This document shows positions 8,528 through 16,800 of a stretch of 64,000 nucleotides of DNA, in pieces (position 1 is the first letter of the stretch; every line of letters begins with the position of its first letter). A program made the position numbers and the translations under genes. Below the pieces are notes generated by a model. It saw only the letters and a program-made list of their open reading frames with translations, was not told the origin of the DNA and made no database searches. Source of the DNA: Faucicola sp048551375 (lineage in GTDB: Bacteria; Pseudomonadota; Gammaproteobacteria; Pseudomonadales; Moraxellaceae); NCBI RefSeq assembly GCF_048551375.1, contig NZ_JBLYZJ010000001.1:1-64000 (forward strand). Reading direction: 5' to 3'.

Positions 8528-10270
8528 ATGACGGCTGAGATGAAAAAAACCGCTGACGCTACTGACTCAACTAGCGAAAAAAACGACTTTATCCGTGCAA
8601 TTATTCGTGACGACTTAGCCCAGCAGAAATACAGCCAGATTGTGACACGCTTTCCGCCAGAGCCAAACGGCTATTTGCATTTGGGTCATGTCAAATCAAT
8701 TTGCCTAAATTTTGGTTTGGCAGGCGAGTTTAACGGCTTATGCAATTTACGCTTTGACGACACCAACCCAGATGCCGAAGACCAAGAATTTGTTGATAAT
8801 ATCAAAGATGACGTGCAATGGCTCGGTTTTGAGTGGGCAGGTGATACTCGTTATGCGTCTAGCTATTTTGACCAACTATATGCGTGGGCGGTGAAACTCA
8901 TCGAACAAGGCGATGCCTATGTCGATTTGCAAACGCCAGAGCAAATCCGTGAAAACCGTGGTAATTTTGGACAAGTCGGTGCAAATTCACCGTATCGTGA
9001 GGCGAGCGTTGCCGAGAATTTACAACGCTTTGATGACATGAAAAACGGCAAATTTGGCAATGGTGAGGCGGTATTGCGTGCCAAAATCGACATGGCAAGC
9101 CCGAATATGAACCTGCGTGACCCAATTTTATACCGTGTGATGCACCAAGCCCACCACCAAACTGGCGACACATGGTGCATTTATCCGATGTACGATTACG
9201 CTCATCCGCTGTCCGATGCGTTGGAGGGCATTACCCACTCGATTTGTACGCTTGAGTTTGAAGACCATCGTCCGTTTTATGATTGGGTGGTGGCGAAAGT
9301 CGGCTTTGAGCAACCACCACACCAATATGAATTTGCTCGCTTAAATGTTGACCATATTTTGACCAGTAAACGTAAACTCAAAAAATTGGTTGAAGACAAC
9401 CTTGTCAGCGGTTGGGATGACCCTCGTATGCCGACCATTGCAGGGATGCGTCGTCGTGGCTATACGCCAGAGGGCTTGCGAGATTTTTGTGACCGTGTTG
9501 GTGTGAGTAAATCGGATGGCGTGGTGGATTTTGGCTTACTAGAGTTTAGCATTCGTAATTCGCTCGAAGATGCCAACCGTGCGATGGCGGTGTTAAATCC
9601 GCTCAAAGTCACGATTACCAATTTTTCCGAGGCGGTTACTGATGTTGAAACTTTGAAAAAAGACAGCGTGAAAGCCAAACTCGATAATGATGTACTGTGG
9701 CTGACCCAACCGAAAAACAGCCACGATGAAGCTCAAGGCACTCGTGACATTCCATTTACCCAAACCATCTATATTGATAACGGTGATTTTGAAGTTAATC
9801 CACCTGAGGGCTACAAACGCCTATCGCCACAAAACCCAGAAATCCGCTTGCGTAATAGCTATGTGTTAAAAGTGGAAGAGCATATCACTGATGAAAAAGG
9901 TGATGTGGTTGAACTAAAAGCCACCATTGACCCTAAAACTTTGGGTAATAACCCAGAAGGACGTAAGGTCAAAGGCGTGATTCATTGGGTATCGGCTTCG
10001 CATGGCGTACCTGCGGAAGTTCGTTTATATGAGCAGTTATTCACCCAACAAGACCCTGCCAAAATTGACCTTGATAATCTTGCCAATGAAATCAATCCAA
10101 CATCCTTGACCGTGGTGACTGGCGTGGTTGAGCCGTCTTTGGCACAAGCGACCCAAGGTGAGCGTTTTCAGTTTGAACGTGAGGGCTACTTTGTCGCCGA
10201 TAGCCAAGACCATACCACGGCAAAGCCAGTGTTTAACCGTATTGTTGGGCTAAAGGATGGGTTTAAATAA
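8528..10270 (+). CDS. glnS: Glutamine--tRNA ligase
   Basis: Charges tRNA-Gln with glutamine. A class I synthetase of 580 residues: HIGH-type signature as YLHLGH (about 49-54) within PPEPNGYLHLGHVKS, KMSKS-type loop as LTSKRKLKKL about residue 278, and the GlnRS C-terminal double beta barrel that reads the anticodon. The N-terminus has about 20 extra, poorly conserved residues before FIRAII. Good AAAGAGGCAATCC ribosome site. Presence of GlnRS implies direct charging rather than only the transamidation route. Downstream a 198-base repeat element starts within 3 bases of the stop codon. Confidence 0.97.
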   Translation: MTAEMKKTADATDSTSEKNDFIRAIIRDDLAQQKYSQIVTRFPPEPNGYLHLGHVKSICLNFGLAGEFNGLCNLRFDDTNPDAEDQEFVDNIKDDVQWLGFEWAGDTRYASSYFDQLYAWAVKLIEQGDAYVDLQTPEQIRENRGNFGQVGANSPYREASVAENLQRFDDMKNGKFGNGEAVLRAKIDMASPNMNLRDPILYRVMHQAHHQTGDTWCIYPMYDYAHPLSDALEGITHSICTLEFEDHRPFYDWVVAKVGFEQPPHQYEFARLNVDHILTSKRKLKKLVEDNLVSGWDDPRMPTIAGMRRRGYTPEGLRDFCDRVGVSKSDGVVDFGLLEFSIRNSLEDANRAMAVLNPLKVTITNFSEAVTDVETLKKDSVKAKLDNDVLWLTQPKNSHDEAQGTRDIPFTQTIYIDNGDFEVNPPEGYKRLSPQNPEIRLRNSYVLKVEEHITDEKGDVVELKATIDPKTLGNNPEGRKVKGVIHWVSASHGVPAEVRLYEQLFTQQDPAKIDLDNLANEINPTSLTVVTGVVEPSLAQATQGERFQFEREGYFVADSQDHTTAKPVFNRIVGLKDGFK

Positions 10271-10272
10271 AT

Positions 10273-10470
10273 AACCTGAGTTCGGGGTAAGAAAAATTAT
10301 AAATCATTGATGTTGCTATCATTTAAATCTCCCCCAACCCCCTCTTTACGAAAGAGGGGGCTATACCCCCATAACTTAGACTAAAACGATAGGTAAGTCC
10401 CCCTTTGAAAAAGGGGGATTTAGGGGGATTATAGGTAAAATGTTAATACTTCTTATCCCAAGTTCAGGTT
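10273..10470. mobile_element. MITE-like element with terminal inverted repeats, copy 1
   Basis: Terminal repeats: left AACCTGAGTTCGGGGTAAGA (10273-) and right TTCTTATCCCAAGTTCAGGT (10450-), complementary at about 17 of 21 positions. The core carries two GC-rich hairpins, CCCCCTCTTT / AAAGAGGGGG and CCCCCTTT / AAAGGGGG. There is no coding capacity. A near-identical copy is at 24508-24706. Together these define a non-autonomous element; the parent transposase is not in the window. Confidence 0.8.
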
Positions 10471-10491
10471 ATTTAAGATGGGAAATGAAAC

Positions 10492-11097
10492 TTGATAAAT
10501 ACCGCCACTTATTTATATGGCATGGGGGTGTCTTTTTCGCTAATTTTGGCGATTGGCGCTCAAAATGCCTTTGTCTTGAAGCAAGGTTTAAAACGCCAAT
10601 TTGTGTTTGTGGTTTGTCTGATTTGTGCGTTGTCGGATGCGATTTTGATATCGGCAGGCGTGTTTGGCTTTGGTAAAATCCTTTCACAATTTCCCCAAGT
10701 CATTGAATTGGCAAAGTATGCAGGGGCATTATTTTTGTTTTGGTATGGGACAAAAAGTTTTTATAGTGCCTTTACCAATAACCAATCGCTAGTGGCAAAA
10801 GGCGATGATGTCGCAAGCCTTAAACAAGTGGTGGCATTGTGTGTGGCGTTTACATGGCTTAATCCGCACGTTTATTTGGATACGGTGATTTTACTGGGGA
10901 CAGTTGCTAGTCAGTTTGCGGACAAATTGGCGTTTGCCTTAGGAGCAATCAGTGCATCCTTTATGTTCTTTTTTGGCTTGGGTTATGGGGCAAGGTTGTT
11001 ACAGCCGTTATTTGCCAAGCCAGTGTCATGGAAGATACTTGATGGCATCATTGGGGTGATGATGTGGGGGATTGCATTAAAGTTGCTTATTGATTAA
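10492..11097 (+). CDS. argO: LysE/ArgO-type amino acid exporter
   Basis: A 201-residue inner-membrane protein with six hydrophobic segments, in the LysE family of basic amino acid exporters. Family signatures: AIGAQNAFVLKQGLKR near the N-terminus and TWLNPHVYLDTVILLG in the middle, containing the conserved N-P-x-x-Y-x-D. The best start is TTG at 10492, because no ATG precedes the first conserved helix; GGGAAATG lies just upstream. The repeat element at 10273-10470 ends only 21 bases before this codon, so the ribosome site and any promoter lie in or beside the element. ArgO or LysE specificity cannot be settled from sequence alone. Confidence 0.85.
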   Translation: MINTATYLYGMGVSFSLILAIGAQNAFVLKQGLKRQFVFVVCLICALSDAILISAGVFGFGKILSQFPQVIELAKYAGALFLFWYGTKSFYSAFTNNQSLVAKGDDVASLKQVVALCVAFTWLNPHVYLDTVILLGTVASQFADKLAFALGAISASFMFFFGLGYGARLLQPLFAKPVSWKILDGIIGVMMWGIALKLLID

Positions 11098-11678
11098 TCA
11101 TCTTTTCGCATCCAAGTGGCAATCGAAAACCGTTCACGATGGGTAATGGCGACTTGGTGCAATAAATTACTGTCAAATACCACCAACCGATTGGCTTTTG
11201 GCAGTAGTTTTTGTTGATGGTTTTGTTTATCAGTTAACTCAATTTCACCACCATCATGCTCCCCCCAATTATCATTGAGATAAAACACCGCCGAAATCAC
11301 CCGCTCATCACGCCCAACAGGGTTGTCCGAATGCCATTGATAGCCAAACCCTACAGGATAGCGAGCATAATGTGCCTCACAATGGCGAATCCCTGCATAT
11401 AAGGTTTGGTTAAAAAATTGCCCAAGACGGTCAATCGCTTGTAAGTATTGCCAACCAATTGGCAAGCTTTCATCAAGCCAACGTGTGCTATCCCCTCGAA
11501 TGTTGGTCACTCGCTCGCCATGCGTCAAGTGGGCTTCTTGATACTCAATAAAACCGCTTTCATGTTGTAGTTTTTGTAAAAAATCAGCCTCAAAGCAATT
11601 ATCAATGATTAAAAATCCTGTTTCAACAAACTTATCTAACATAAAGTCGGTGATTTTTTCGTGCCAATCAATTGTCAT
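11094..11678 (-). CDS. 2-oxoglutarate/Fe(II)-dependent dioxygenase, P4Hc type
   Basis: A 194-residue prolyl-4-hydroxylase-fold oxygenase. The iron ligands are visible as H-x-D in WHSDNPVG and a distal His in LLHQVAITHRERFSIATWMR, where the following Arg binds 2-oxoglutarate. A GEIEL strand sits between them. Substrate unknown; bacterial relatives hydroxylate proteins (for example EF-Tu) or small molecules. Its 3' end overlaps convergent argO by 4 bases. The start is the ATG at 11678 with AAGGTAACACC upstream on its strand. Confidence 0.82.
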   Translation of the reverse strand: MTIDWHEKITDFMLDKFVETGFLIIDNCFEADFLQKLQHESGFIEYQEAHLTHGERVTNIRGDSTRWLDESLPIGWQYLQAIDRLGQFFNQTLYAGIRHCEAHYARYPVGFGYQWHSDNPVGRDERVISAVFYLNDNWGEHDGGEIELTDKQNHQQKLLPKANRLVVFDSNLLHQVAITHRERFSIATWMRKDD

Positions 11679-11787
11679 GGTGTTACCTTAATCAAAAAAA
11701 TTGTAAGATGAATTATCAGCTATTTTTAGTCATTTATGCTACCATATAATCCAAATTTTAAACCAAAATTGATGAGTAAATCACCTT

Positions 11788-12687
11788 ATGAATTATTTAC
11801 ATAGCTACCACGCAGGCAATTTTGCTGATGTGGTCAAACACGTTTTATTGCTACAATTGCTCGAACAAGTTAGCCAAAAACCCAAGCCTTATTATGTACT
11901 CGATGGCTATGGCGGGCGAGGGCTGTATTCGCTTGCCAGTGATGAAGCCAAAAAAACAGGTGAAGCGGTCAATGGTGTGAATAAATTATTAACTTTTATT
12001 GAACAAAACCCTGCTGTTACATTGCCAAAAGCAGTGCAAACTTACCTTGATGATATCCATTACGCCAAAAAGTTTTATGACAAACATGTTTACCCCGGTT
12101 CACCGTGGTTTATTGCTCATCATGTCGAAAAGCAAGCCGAAGCCCAGCCTGATGTGGCGGTGCGTGCTGATGCCTTTGAATGGAAAGCCGATGAATATGA
12201 TGCGTTAAATTATCAGTTGCACCAGTTGCCGATTGGGATTGCTCATCGCAATGCCTATGAGGGCATCCCTGCGGTCGTGCCACCTGCCGAAAAACGAGGG
12301 TTGATTTTGATTGACCCACCGTTTGAACAAGAGCATCGTGATTTTGGGGCATTGGTGGATTTATTGGTCAGAACCCATAAAAAATGGGCGACAGGCATTT
12401 TGGCATTGTGGTATCCGCTCAAAAACACCGATGCGGTTGAGCTGTTTTATAAAAAAATGAAACGTACTGACATTCGCCGTCAGTTGGTGCTAGAACTCAA
12501 TGTTTATCCACCAGATTTGCCAATGGGCTTAAATGGTACAGGAATGCTGATTATCAATCCACCTTGGCAGTTTGATAGTAAAGCAGAAGAAATTTTGCAG
12601 TTTTTACAGCCCATTTTACAACATCCAGATAGTCCCATGATGAGCGTTGAGCAGAAAACCAAAGTGCAGTGGTTGGTGGGTGAGTAG
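11788..12687 (+). CDS. rlmJ: 23S rRNA (adenine2030-N6)-methyltransferase
   Basis: Methylates A2030 of 23S rRNA. The opening MNYLHSYHAGNFADVVKHVLL is the RlmJ hallmark (YhiR family), and the catalytic D-P-P-F/Y motif appears as LIDPPFEQ at about residue 174. SAM-binding residues lie in YVLDGYGGRGLY. The 299-residue length is slightly longer than E. coli RlmJ (280). It is a single gene with its own AT-rich promoter region, followed by a palindromic repeat rather than a typical terminator. Confidence 0.94.
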   Translation: MNYLHSYHAGNFADVVKHVLLLQLLEQVSQKPKPYYVLDGYGGRGLYSLASDEAKKTGEAVNGVNKLLTFIEQNPAVTLPKAVQTYLDDIHYAKKFYDKHVYPGSPWFIAHHVEKQAEAQPDVAVRADAFEWKADEYDALNYQLHQLPIGIAHRNAYEGIPAVVPPAEKRGLILIDPPFEQEHRDFGALVDLLVRTHKKWATGILALWYPLKNTDAVELFYKKMKRTDIRRQLVLELNVYPPDLPMGLNGTGMLIINPPWQFDSKAEEILQFLQPILQHPDSPMMSVEQKTKVQWLVGE

Positions 12688-12732
12688 TATCGTAATTTAA
12701 CGTAGAAAGTAGAAATAAGACAGTAGGTTTTA

Positions 12733-12836
12733 ATCCCCCTAAATCCCCCTTTAAAAAAGGGGGACTTCCCCCTCGTATTAGATTTGTTTACAGGGCAAAG
12801 CCCCCTCTTTTGTAAAGAGGGGGTTGGGGGAGATTC
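12733..12836. repeat. GC-rich double-hairpin repeat (core without terminal repeats)
   Basis: Same core as in the elements at 10273 and 24508 but in reverse orientation: CCCCCTTT / AAAGGGGG and CCCCCTCTTT / AAAGAGGGGG hairpins flanked by AATCCCCCT and GGGGGAGATT. The AACCTGA/TAAGAA ends are missing. Sits between rlmJ and pssA. Confidence 0.8.
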
Positions 12837-12910
12837 AGAAAAATGACCGAAAATAATGATTATTTTGCTACCAGTTATTTTAGTTAAGTCGAATATGACA
12901 AGGTTATAAC

Positions 12911-13831
12911 ATGAACCCCGATAATAAGATTGCCAATAGCCCCAATTCCTCTCAGCAAGCCGACAGCGGTTTGTCGGTAACTCAATCGCCTGATTGGCAA
13001 CTGGAGCATGAACGCAACCGCCAACTTGCCCATACCGATGATTACGATGGCTTGACCTTTGAAGTCATCGAGCCTGCCAAAATGGCGGACAAGACCATCG
13101 CCCAAAAAGGCGTGTACTTGATTCCCAACTCGTTTACCCTGTTATCCTTGTTAGCGGCGTTTTATTCGATTACCCAAAGTGCGTTGGGCGAGGGGCATTT
13201 TTTGAAGGCCTCATTGGCGATTTTTGTGTCGGCATTATTGGATGGCTTGGACGGTCGAGCGGCTCGTATGCTAAACGCCCAAAGTCCGTTTGGTGAACAG
13301 ATGGATTCGCTGGTGGATTGTATTGCATTTGGGCTTGCCCCTGCGTTGTTGATTTATAATTATGCGTTGCAACCTTTGGGGCGTGTGGGCATCGCTTGTG
13401 CATTTGTGTATGTGGCGTGTGCGGCGATGCGGTTGGCTCGCTTTAATGTGCAAATTGGCATCGTGGATAAAAAATACTTTATTGGGGTGGCAAGTCCGTT
13501 GGCGGCTATTTTGATTACCACTTTTGTCATGGTAAATATGGACTGGCAAGACGTTTTGCCTCGAGATGCCATGCCATTTCAAGCCATTGCCAGTGTGTGG
13601 GTGGTGGTGGCAGGCTTGCTGATGGTCAGTAATTTAAAATACCACAGCTTTAAAGAATTTGACAAAAAACGAGTCCCCTTTGTGGCATTGATTGTCATCG
13701 TGTTTGTGTTGGGCATTGTGTTGTATGACATCCCTGCTGGGCTGTTGGCGATTGGTGTGATTTATGCCTTGTCTGGGATTGTGTCTGCCATTTGGGGGAA
13801 AATGAAAGGCACTAAGCCAACGGCTGTTTAA
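12911..13831 (+). CDS. pssA: CDP-diacylglycerol--serine O-phosphatidyltransferase
   Basis: Makes phosphatidylserine from CDP-diacylglycerol and serine, the first step toward phosphatidylethanolamine. It is a membrane CDP-alcohol phosphatidyltransferase with the signature D-G-x2-G-R-x-A-R...G...D-S-L-V-D (DGLDGRAARM ... FGEQMDSLVD, about 112-138) and several hydrophobic helices. About 60 hydrophilic residues precede the first membrane segment; such N-terminal extensions occur in this subclass. Length 306. This is the PssA2/Bacillus-like integral-membrane type, not the soluble phospholipase-D-like E. coli enzyme. ATG at 12911; the upstream AAGGTTATAAC is a modest ribosome site. Confidence 0.93.
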   Translation: MNPDNKIANSPNSSQQADSGLSVTQSPDWQLEHERNRQLAHTDDYDGLTFEVIEPAKMADKTIAQKGVYLIPNSFTLLSLLAAFYSITQSALGEGHFLKASLAIFVSALLDGLDGRAARMLNAQSPFGEQMDSLVDCIAFGLAPALLIYNYALQPLGRVGIACAFVYVACAAMRLARFNVQIGIVDKKYFIGVASPLAAILITTFVMVNMDWQDVLPRDAMPFQAIASVWVVVAGLLMVSNLKYHSFKEFDKKRVPFVALIVIVFVLGIVLYDIPAGLLAIGVIYALSGIVSAIWGKMKGTKPTAV

Positions 13832-13956
13832 GGTCAGATTGTCAAAAAAATGTTAAAAATCATTGGTAAATTGTGCTGATTTAGGGCAATATATCCCAAG
13901 TTAGCTTTACTTTAATGTTAGTTTTTCCAATTTCTCAAGTTCACAAGGAGCGTGAC

Positions 13957-15609
13957 ATGAATCCAACACGTCAAGTATTAAGTCCATTAGCCATTGCTAT
14001 CACTGCCACAATGTTGGTGGCTTGTGGTGGTAATAACGACCAATCCTCTGTTTCTCCCAATTCTCCAAATAATACCCCTAGTAAGACAGGGGTTGCCAGT
14101 TTGCCAACAGGTAATCTACTAGCCGAACCTGTGAATAGCAAAAACGTCACGGCAACTGACCTCACTACGCTATTTCAACAAATAGAGCCTGTGCTAAGTC
14201 AGCAAATCGCCAAGCCTGTGTGTGATGTCAAAGTTGAATATATTCACTATGACACGGTTGATGTCAAAGGTCAGCCAACCGATGCCACAGGGGCGGTATT
14301 TATCCCCACAGGCACTGACCCAAAATGTATGGGCAAACGCCCCATCGTGCTACACGCTCATGGTACAGCCACCACCAAAGGTTATAACTTTGCCAGCGTG
14401 GGTGATATGACAAATGAAGCAGGTAGCCGAGCGACCATGATGGCGGCGATGTTTGCAGGTCAAGGCTATGTGGTGGTATCGCCAAACTACGCAGGTTATG
14501 ATAAATCAAAACTTGATTACCATCCTTATCTCAATGCCACCCAACAAGCTCACGAAATGGCAGATGCTCTAAAAGCAGGGCGTAGCGTCCTACAAAAACT
14601 TAACGATACCACCAAAGTCAGTGATAATGGCAAGCTATTTTTGACAGGTTTTTCACAAGGTGGGCATGTGGTGATGGCGGCGGCTCGTTATTTTGAACAA
14701 CTCAAAGAACCCGTCACAGCGGCGATGCCTATTTCAGGGCCTTATGCGATGGGGGCGTTTGGTGATGTGGTATTTGGTGGTAAAGTCATGTTGGGGGCAA
14801 CATTTTTTGCCCCATTGATGGCTCGTAACTACCAAGAACAATATGGCAATATTTATCAAAACCCTAGCGATATGTTCGCCACTGCCAATGCCAATGCCAA
14901 CGATTTGCCGAGTTTATTGCCAAGCAAAACCATGACAGATGAACAGTTGATTCAAACAGGCACATTGCCTGCCACTGCGATGTTCCAAAAATCCCCAACA
15001 GGCGATGCCACACTGGATGCATTATCCCCTGCTGATGCCCAATTTGGCTTTGGTTTTGATGCCAATCACTATTTGGTCAAAACCAGCTATCGTGGGGCAT
15101 ATTTGGCAGATATGAAGAAAAATCCAGATTGGGCGATTCCGTATTTCCAAGGTGTCGCAAGCATTGTGCCAATCGTGGCAACCGCCCCTGAAAATGGCTT
15201 GCGTAAAGCCCTAAAAGCCAATGACTTGCGTGGCTATCAACCCAGTTTCCCTACCGTGATGTGTGGTGGCAATCAAGACCCAATGGTCTTCTTTGACGTC
15301 AATACAGGGCTGATGAATACCTTATGGCAAAGCAATTATGCCAATCAAGCCTCACGTAAATTGGGCTTTATTGACATTGACATGACCAATCAAGCAACTC
15401 GTGCCAAACCGATTTATCAAACCATTGGGTTAGATACAATTAAAGACAATGAGCTAAAAGCCACGGCGACATTGATGCAACAAGGCTTTGCCCAAGATGT
15501 GCAGAAAACAGCACAAGCAGGCGGTGCGACAGGGGTGATGGTGAAATATCATAGCTTAGTCACGCCATACTGTATGGGTGTGGCAGAAAAAATGTTTAGC
15601 CAATATTGA
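13957..15609 (+). CDS. Lipoprotein alpha/beta hydrolase (secretory lipase-like)
   Basis: A 550-residue predicted lipoprotein: hydrophobic signal ending in LVACGG (lipobox, Cys at about residue 23), then a low-complexity Ser/Asn/Pro linker, then an alpha/beta hydrolase domain. The nucleophile elbow is G-F-S-Q-G in LTGFSQGGHVVMAAARYF, and the oxyanion-side segment HAHGTATT precedes it. It resembles secreted lipases/esterases of the LIP family that act on tri- or monoacylglycerols or polyesters. The ATG at 13957 has a perfect AAGGAGCGTGAC site; a longer frame from 13915 would add 14 residues ahead of the signal and is less likely. Substrate unknown. Confidence 0.82.
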   Translation: MNPTRQVLSPLAIAITATMLVACGGNNDQSSVSPNSPNNTPSKTGVASLPTGNLLAEPVNSKNVTATDLTTLFQQIEPVLSQQIAKPVCDVKVEYIHYDTVDVKGQPTDATGAVFIPTGTDPKCMGKRPIVLHAHGTATTKGYNFASVGDMTNEAGSRATMMAAMFAGQGYVVVSPNYAGYDKSKLDYHPYLNATQQAHEMADALKAGRSVLQKLNDTTKVSDNGKLFLTGFSQGGHVVMAAARYFEQLKEPVTAAMPISGPYAMGAFGDVVFGGKVMLGATFFAPLMARNYQEQYGNIYQNPSDMFATANANANDLPSLLPSKTMTDEQLIQTGTLPATAMFQKSPTGDATLDALSPADAQFGFGFDANHYLVKTSYRGAYLADMKKNPDWAIPYFQGVASIVPIVATAPENGLRKALKANDLRGYQPSFPTVMCGGNQDPMVFFDVNTGLMNTLWQSNYANQASRKLGFIDIDMTNQATRAKPIYQTIGLDTIKDNELKATATLMQQGFAQDVQKTAQAGGATGVMVKYHSLVTPYCMGVAEKMFSQY

Positions 15610-15640
15610 TTTTTAAGCCCTACCCAAAATATCTTCATTA

Positions 15641-15667
15641 ACCAGTCATTTCGGCTGGTTTTTTGTT
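15641..15667 (+). terminator. Rho-independent terminator
   Basis: AACCAG / CTGGTT stem with a TCATTTCGG loop and a following TTTTTG, after the lipoprotein hydrolase. Confidence 0.75.
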
Positions 15668-15732
15668 TTGTGTAAATTTTTTCTGTCAAGCGGTTATGCT
15701 AAAATGGCATTTTTTGATTTGATAATACTGAT

Positions 15733-16623
15733 ATGAATGCGTTTAATTTAATCCCCTTTGCCCTTGCTTATATCATGTTTGTGCTAGGCTTACAGCTCAC
15801 CCTCAAGGATTTTTTGGCACTCAAACGCCACCCCAAAGCGGTACTGACAGGGCTGTTTTGCCAAATGTTGATTGTTCCTACGTTGGCGTTTTTGTTGGTG
15901 AGTATGTTTAGCCCACCGCCCAGTATTGCGTTTGGGATTATGCTGTTGAGTTTTTGTGCTGGCGGTGCGACCAGTAATTTGCTGAGTTTTTATGCCAAAG
16001 GCGATGTGGCGTTAGCCGTGACTTTGACCGCCGTGACTAGCCTAGCGTGCGTGGTGACTATGCCATTATTGATTGGGGTGAGTTTTGAGCATTTTATGGG
16101 GACAAGTGCAGGAGTGTTTAATAGCCAATCCATGAGCCTAAAGGTGTTTGTACTGACCACATTGCCTGTGCTTATCGGTATGACAGTGCGTCATTATTTT
16201 GCCAAAAAAATTGATAAATGGCAAAAACCCATGCAAAAATTCGTGAATGTATTGTTTGTGCTGTTGGTCGTTGGGGCAGTGGCGAGTAATTGGCAATTGA
16301 TGTTAAAGCACTTTGTCACTATTGGAGCGTTGGTGTTGTTGTTGGCAGGCTTGTTGCTATTGTGTGGGATGAGCGTGGCGAGATTAATGGGATTACCGCC
16401 AAAAGTGCAAAAAACCATCGCCATCGAAACCAGTCTACAAAATGGAGCAATGGGGATTGCATTAGCCCCGTTTATTATGCACAGCGTAGGGCAGGGCTTG
16501 CCAGAGATTGCCGTGCCATCAGCGGTGTATGGTGTGCTGATGAATCTGATTGTGTTGCCTTATGTGTGGTGGTGTATGCGAGATTATACGGTGAGAAAAT
16601 CGCAATTTAGGGTGCTAAAATAG
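15733..16623 (+). CDS. Bile acid:sodium symporter (BASS/SBF) family permease
   Basis: A 296-residue inner-membrane protein with nine or ten hydrophobic segments. The BASS family features are the FVLGLQLTLKDF segment at the end of helix 1, the LLSFCAGGATSNLLSFYAKGDVALAVTLTA crossover-type motif in two parts (cut here by the helix break), and ETSLQNGAMGIALA in the second half. Natural substrates of bacterial members are organic anions, often pantoate-like or keto acids, driven by sodium. No operon partner. The start ATG is close to AATACTGAT; no strong ribosome site. Confidence 0.85.
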   Translation: MNAFNLIPFALAYIMFVLGLQLTLKDFLALKRHPKAVLTGLFCQMLIVPTLAFLLVSMFSPPPSIAFGIMLLSFCAGGATSNLLSFYAKGDVALAVTLTAVTSLACVVTMPLLIGVSFEHFMGTSAGVFNSQSMSLKVFVLTTLPVLIGMTVRHYFAKKIDKWQKPMQKFVNVLFVLLVVGAVASNWQLMLKHFVTIGALVLLLAGLLLLCGMSVARLMGLPPKVQKTIAIETSLQNGAMGIALAPFIMHSVGQGLPEIAVPSAVYGVLMNLIVLPYVWWCMRDYTVRKSQFRVLK

Positions 16624-16626
16624 GTT

Positions 16627-16680
16627 GCAACGCACCATTCAAAATTAATGGCTTCAGTTGGTGCGTATGACGCACCTTAC
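16627..16680. repeat. ggtgcgt palindromic repeat
   Basis: CGCACCA / TGGTGCG and GACGCACCTTAC ends, same family as 7898-7960 and 34462-34526. It is followed at 16688-16733 by a half copy of the GC-rich hairpin repeat (CCCCTCTTTCG / AAAGAGGGG). Confidence 0.7.
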
Positions 16681-16752
16681 GAATTTATGGGGGGTATAAC
16701 CCCTCTTTCGTAAAGAGGGGATTGGAGGAGATTTAAAAAAGATGGTTAAATA

Positions 16753-16786
16753 AAAAGGGGCGTAATCATACGCCCCTTTTTTATTA
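16753..16786. terminator. Bidirectional terminator between symporter gene and icd
   Basis: AAAAAGGGGCGTA / TACGCCCCTTTTTT around ATCA. T-runs on both strands; serves icd from the right and probably the symporter gene from the left. Confidence 0.85.
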
Positions 16787-16800
16787 TCATTATGAATACA

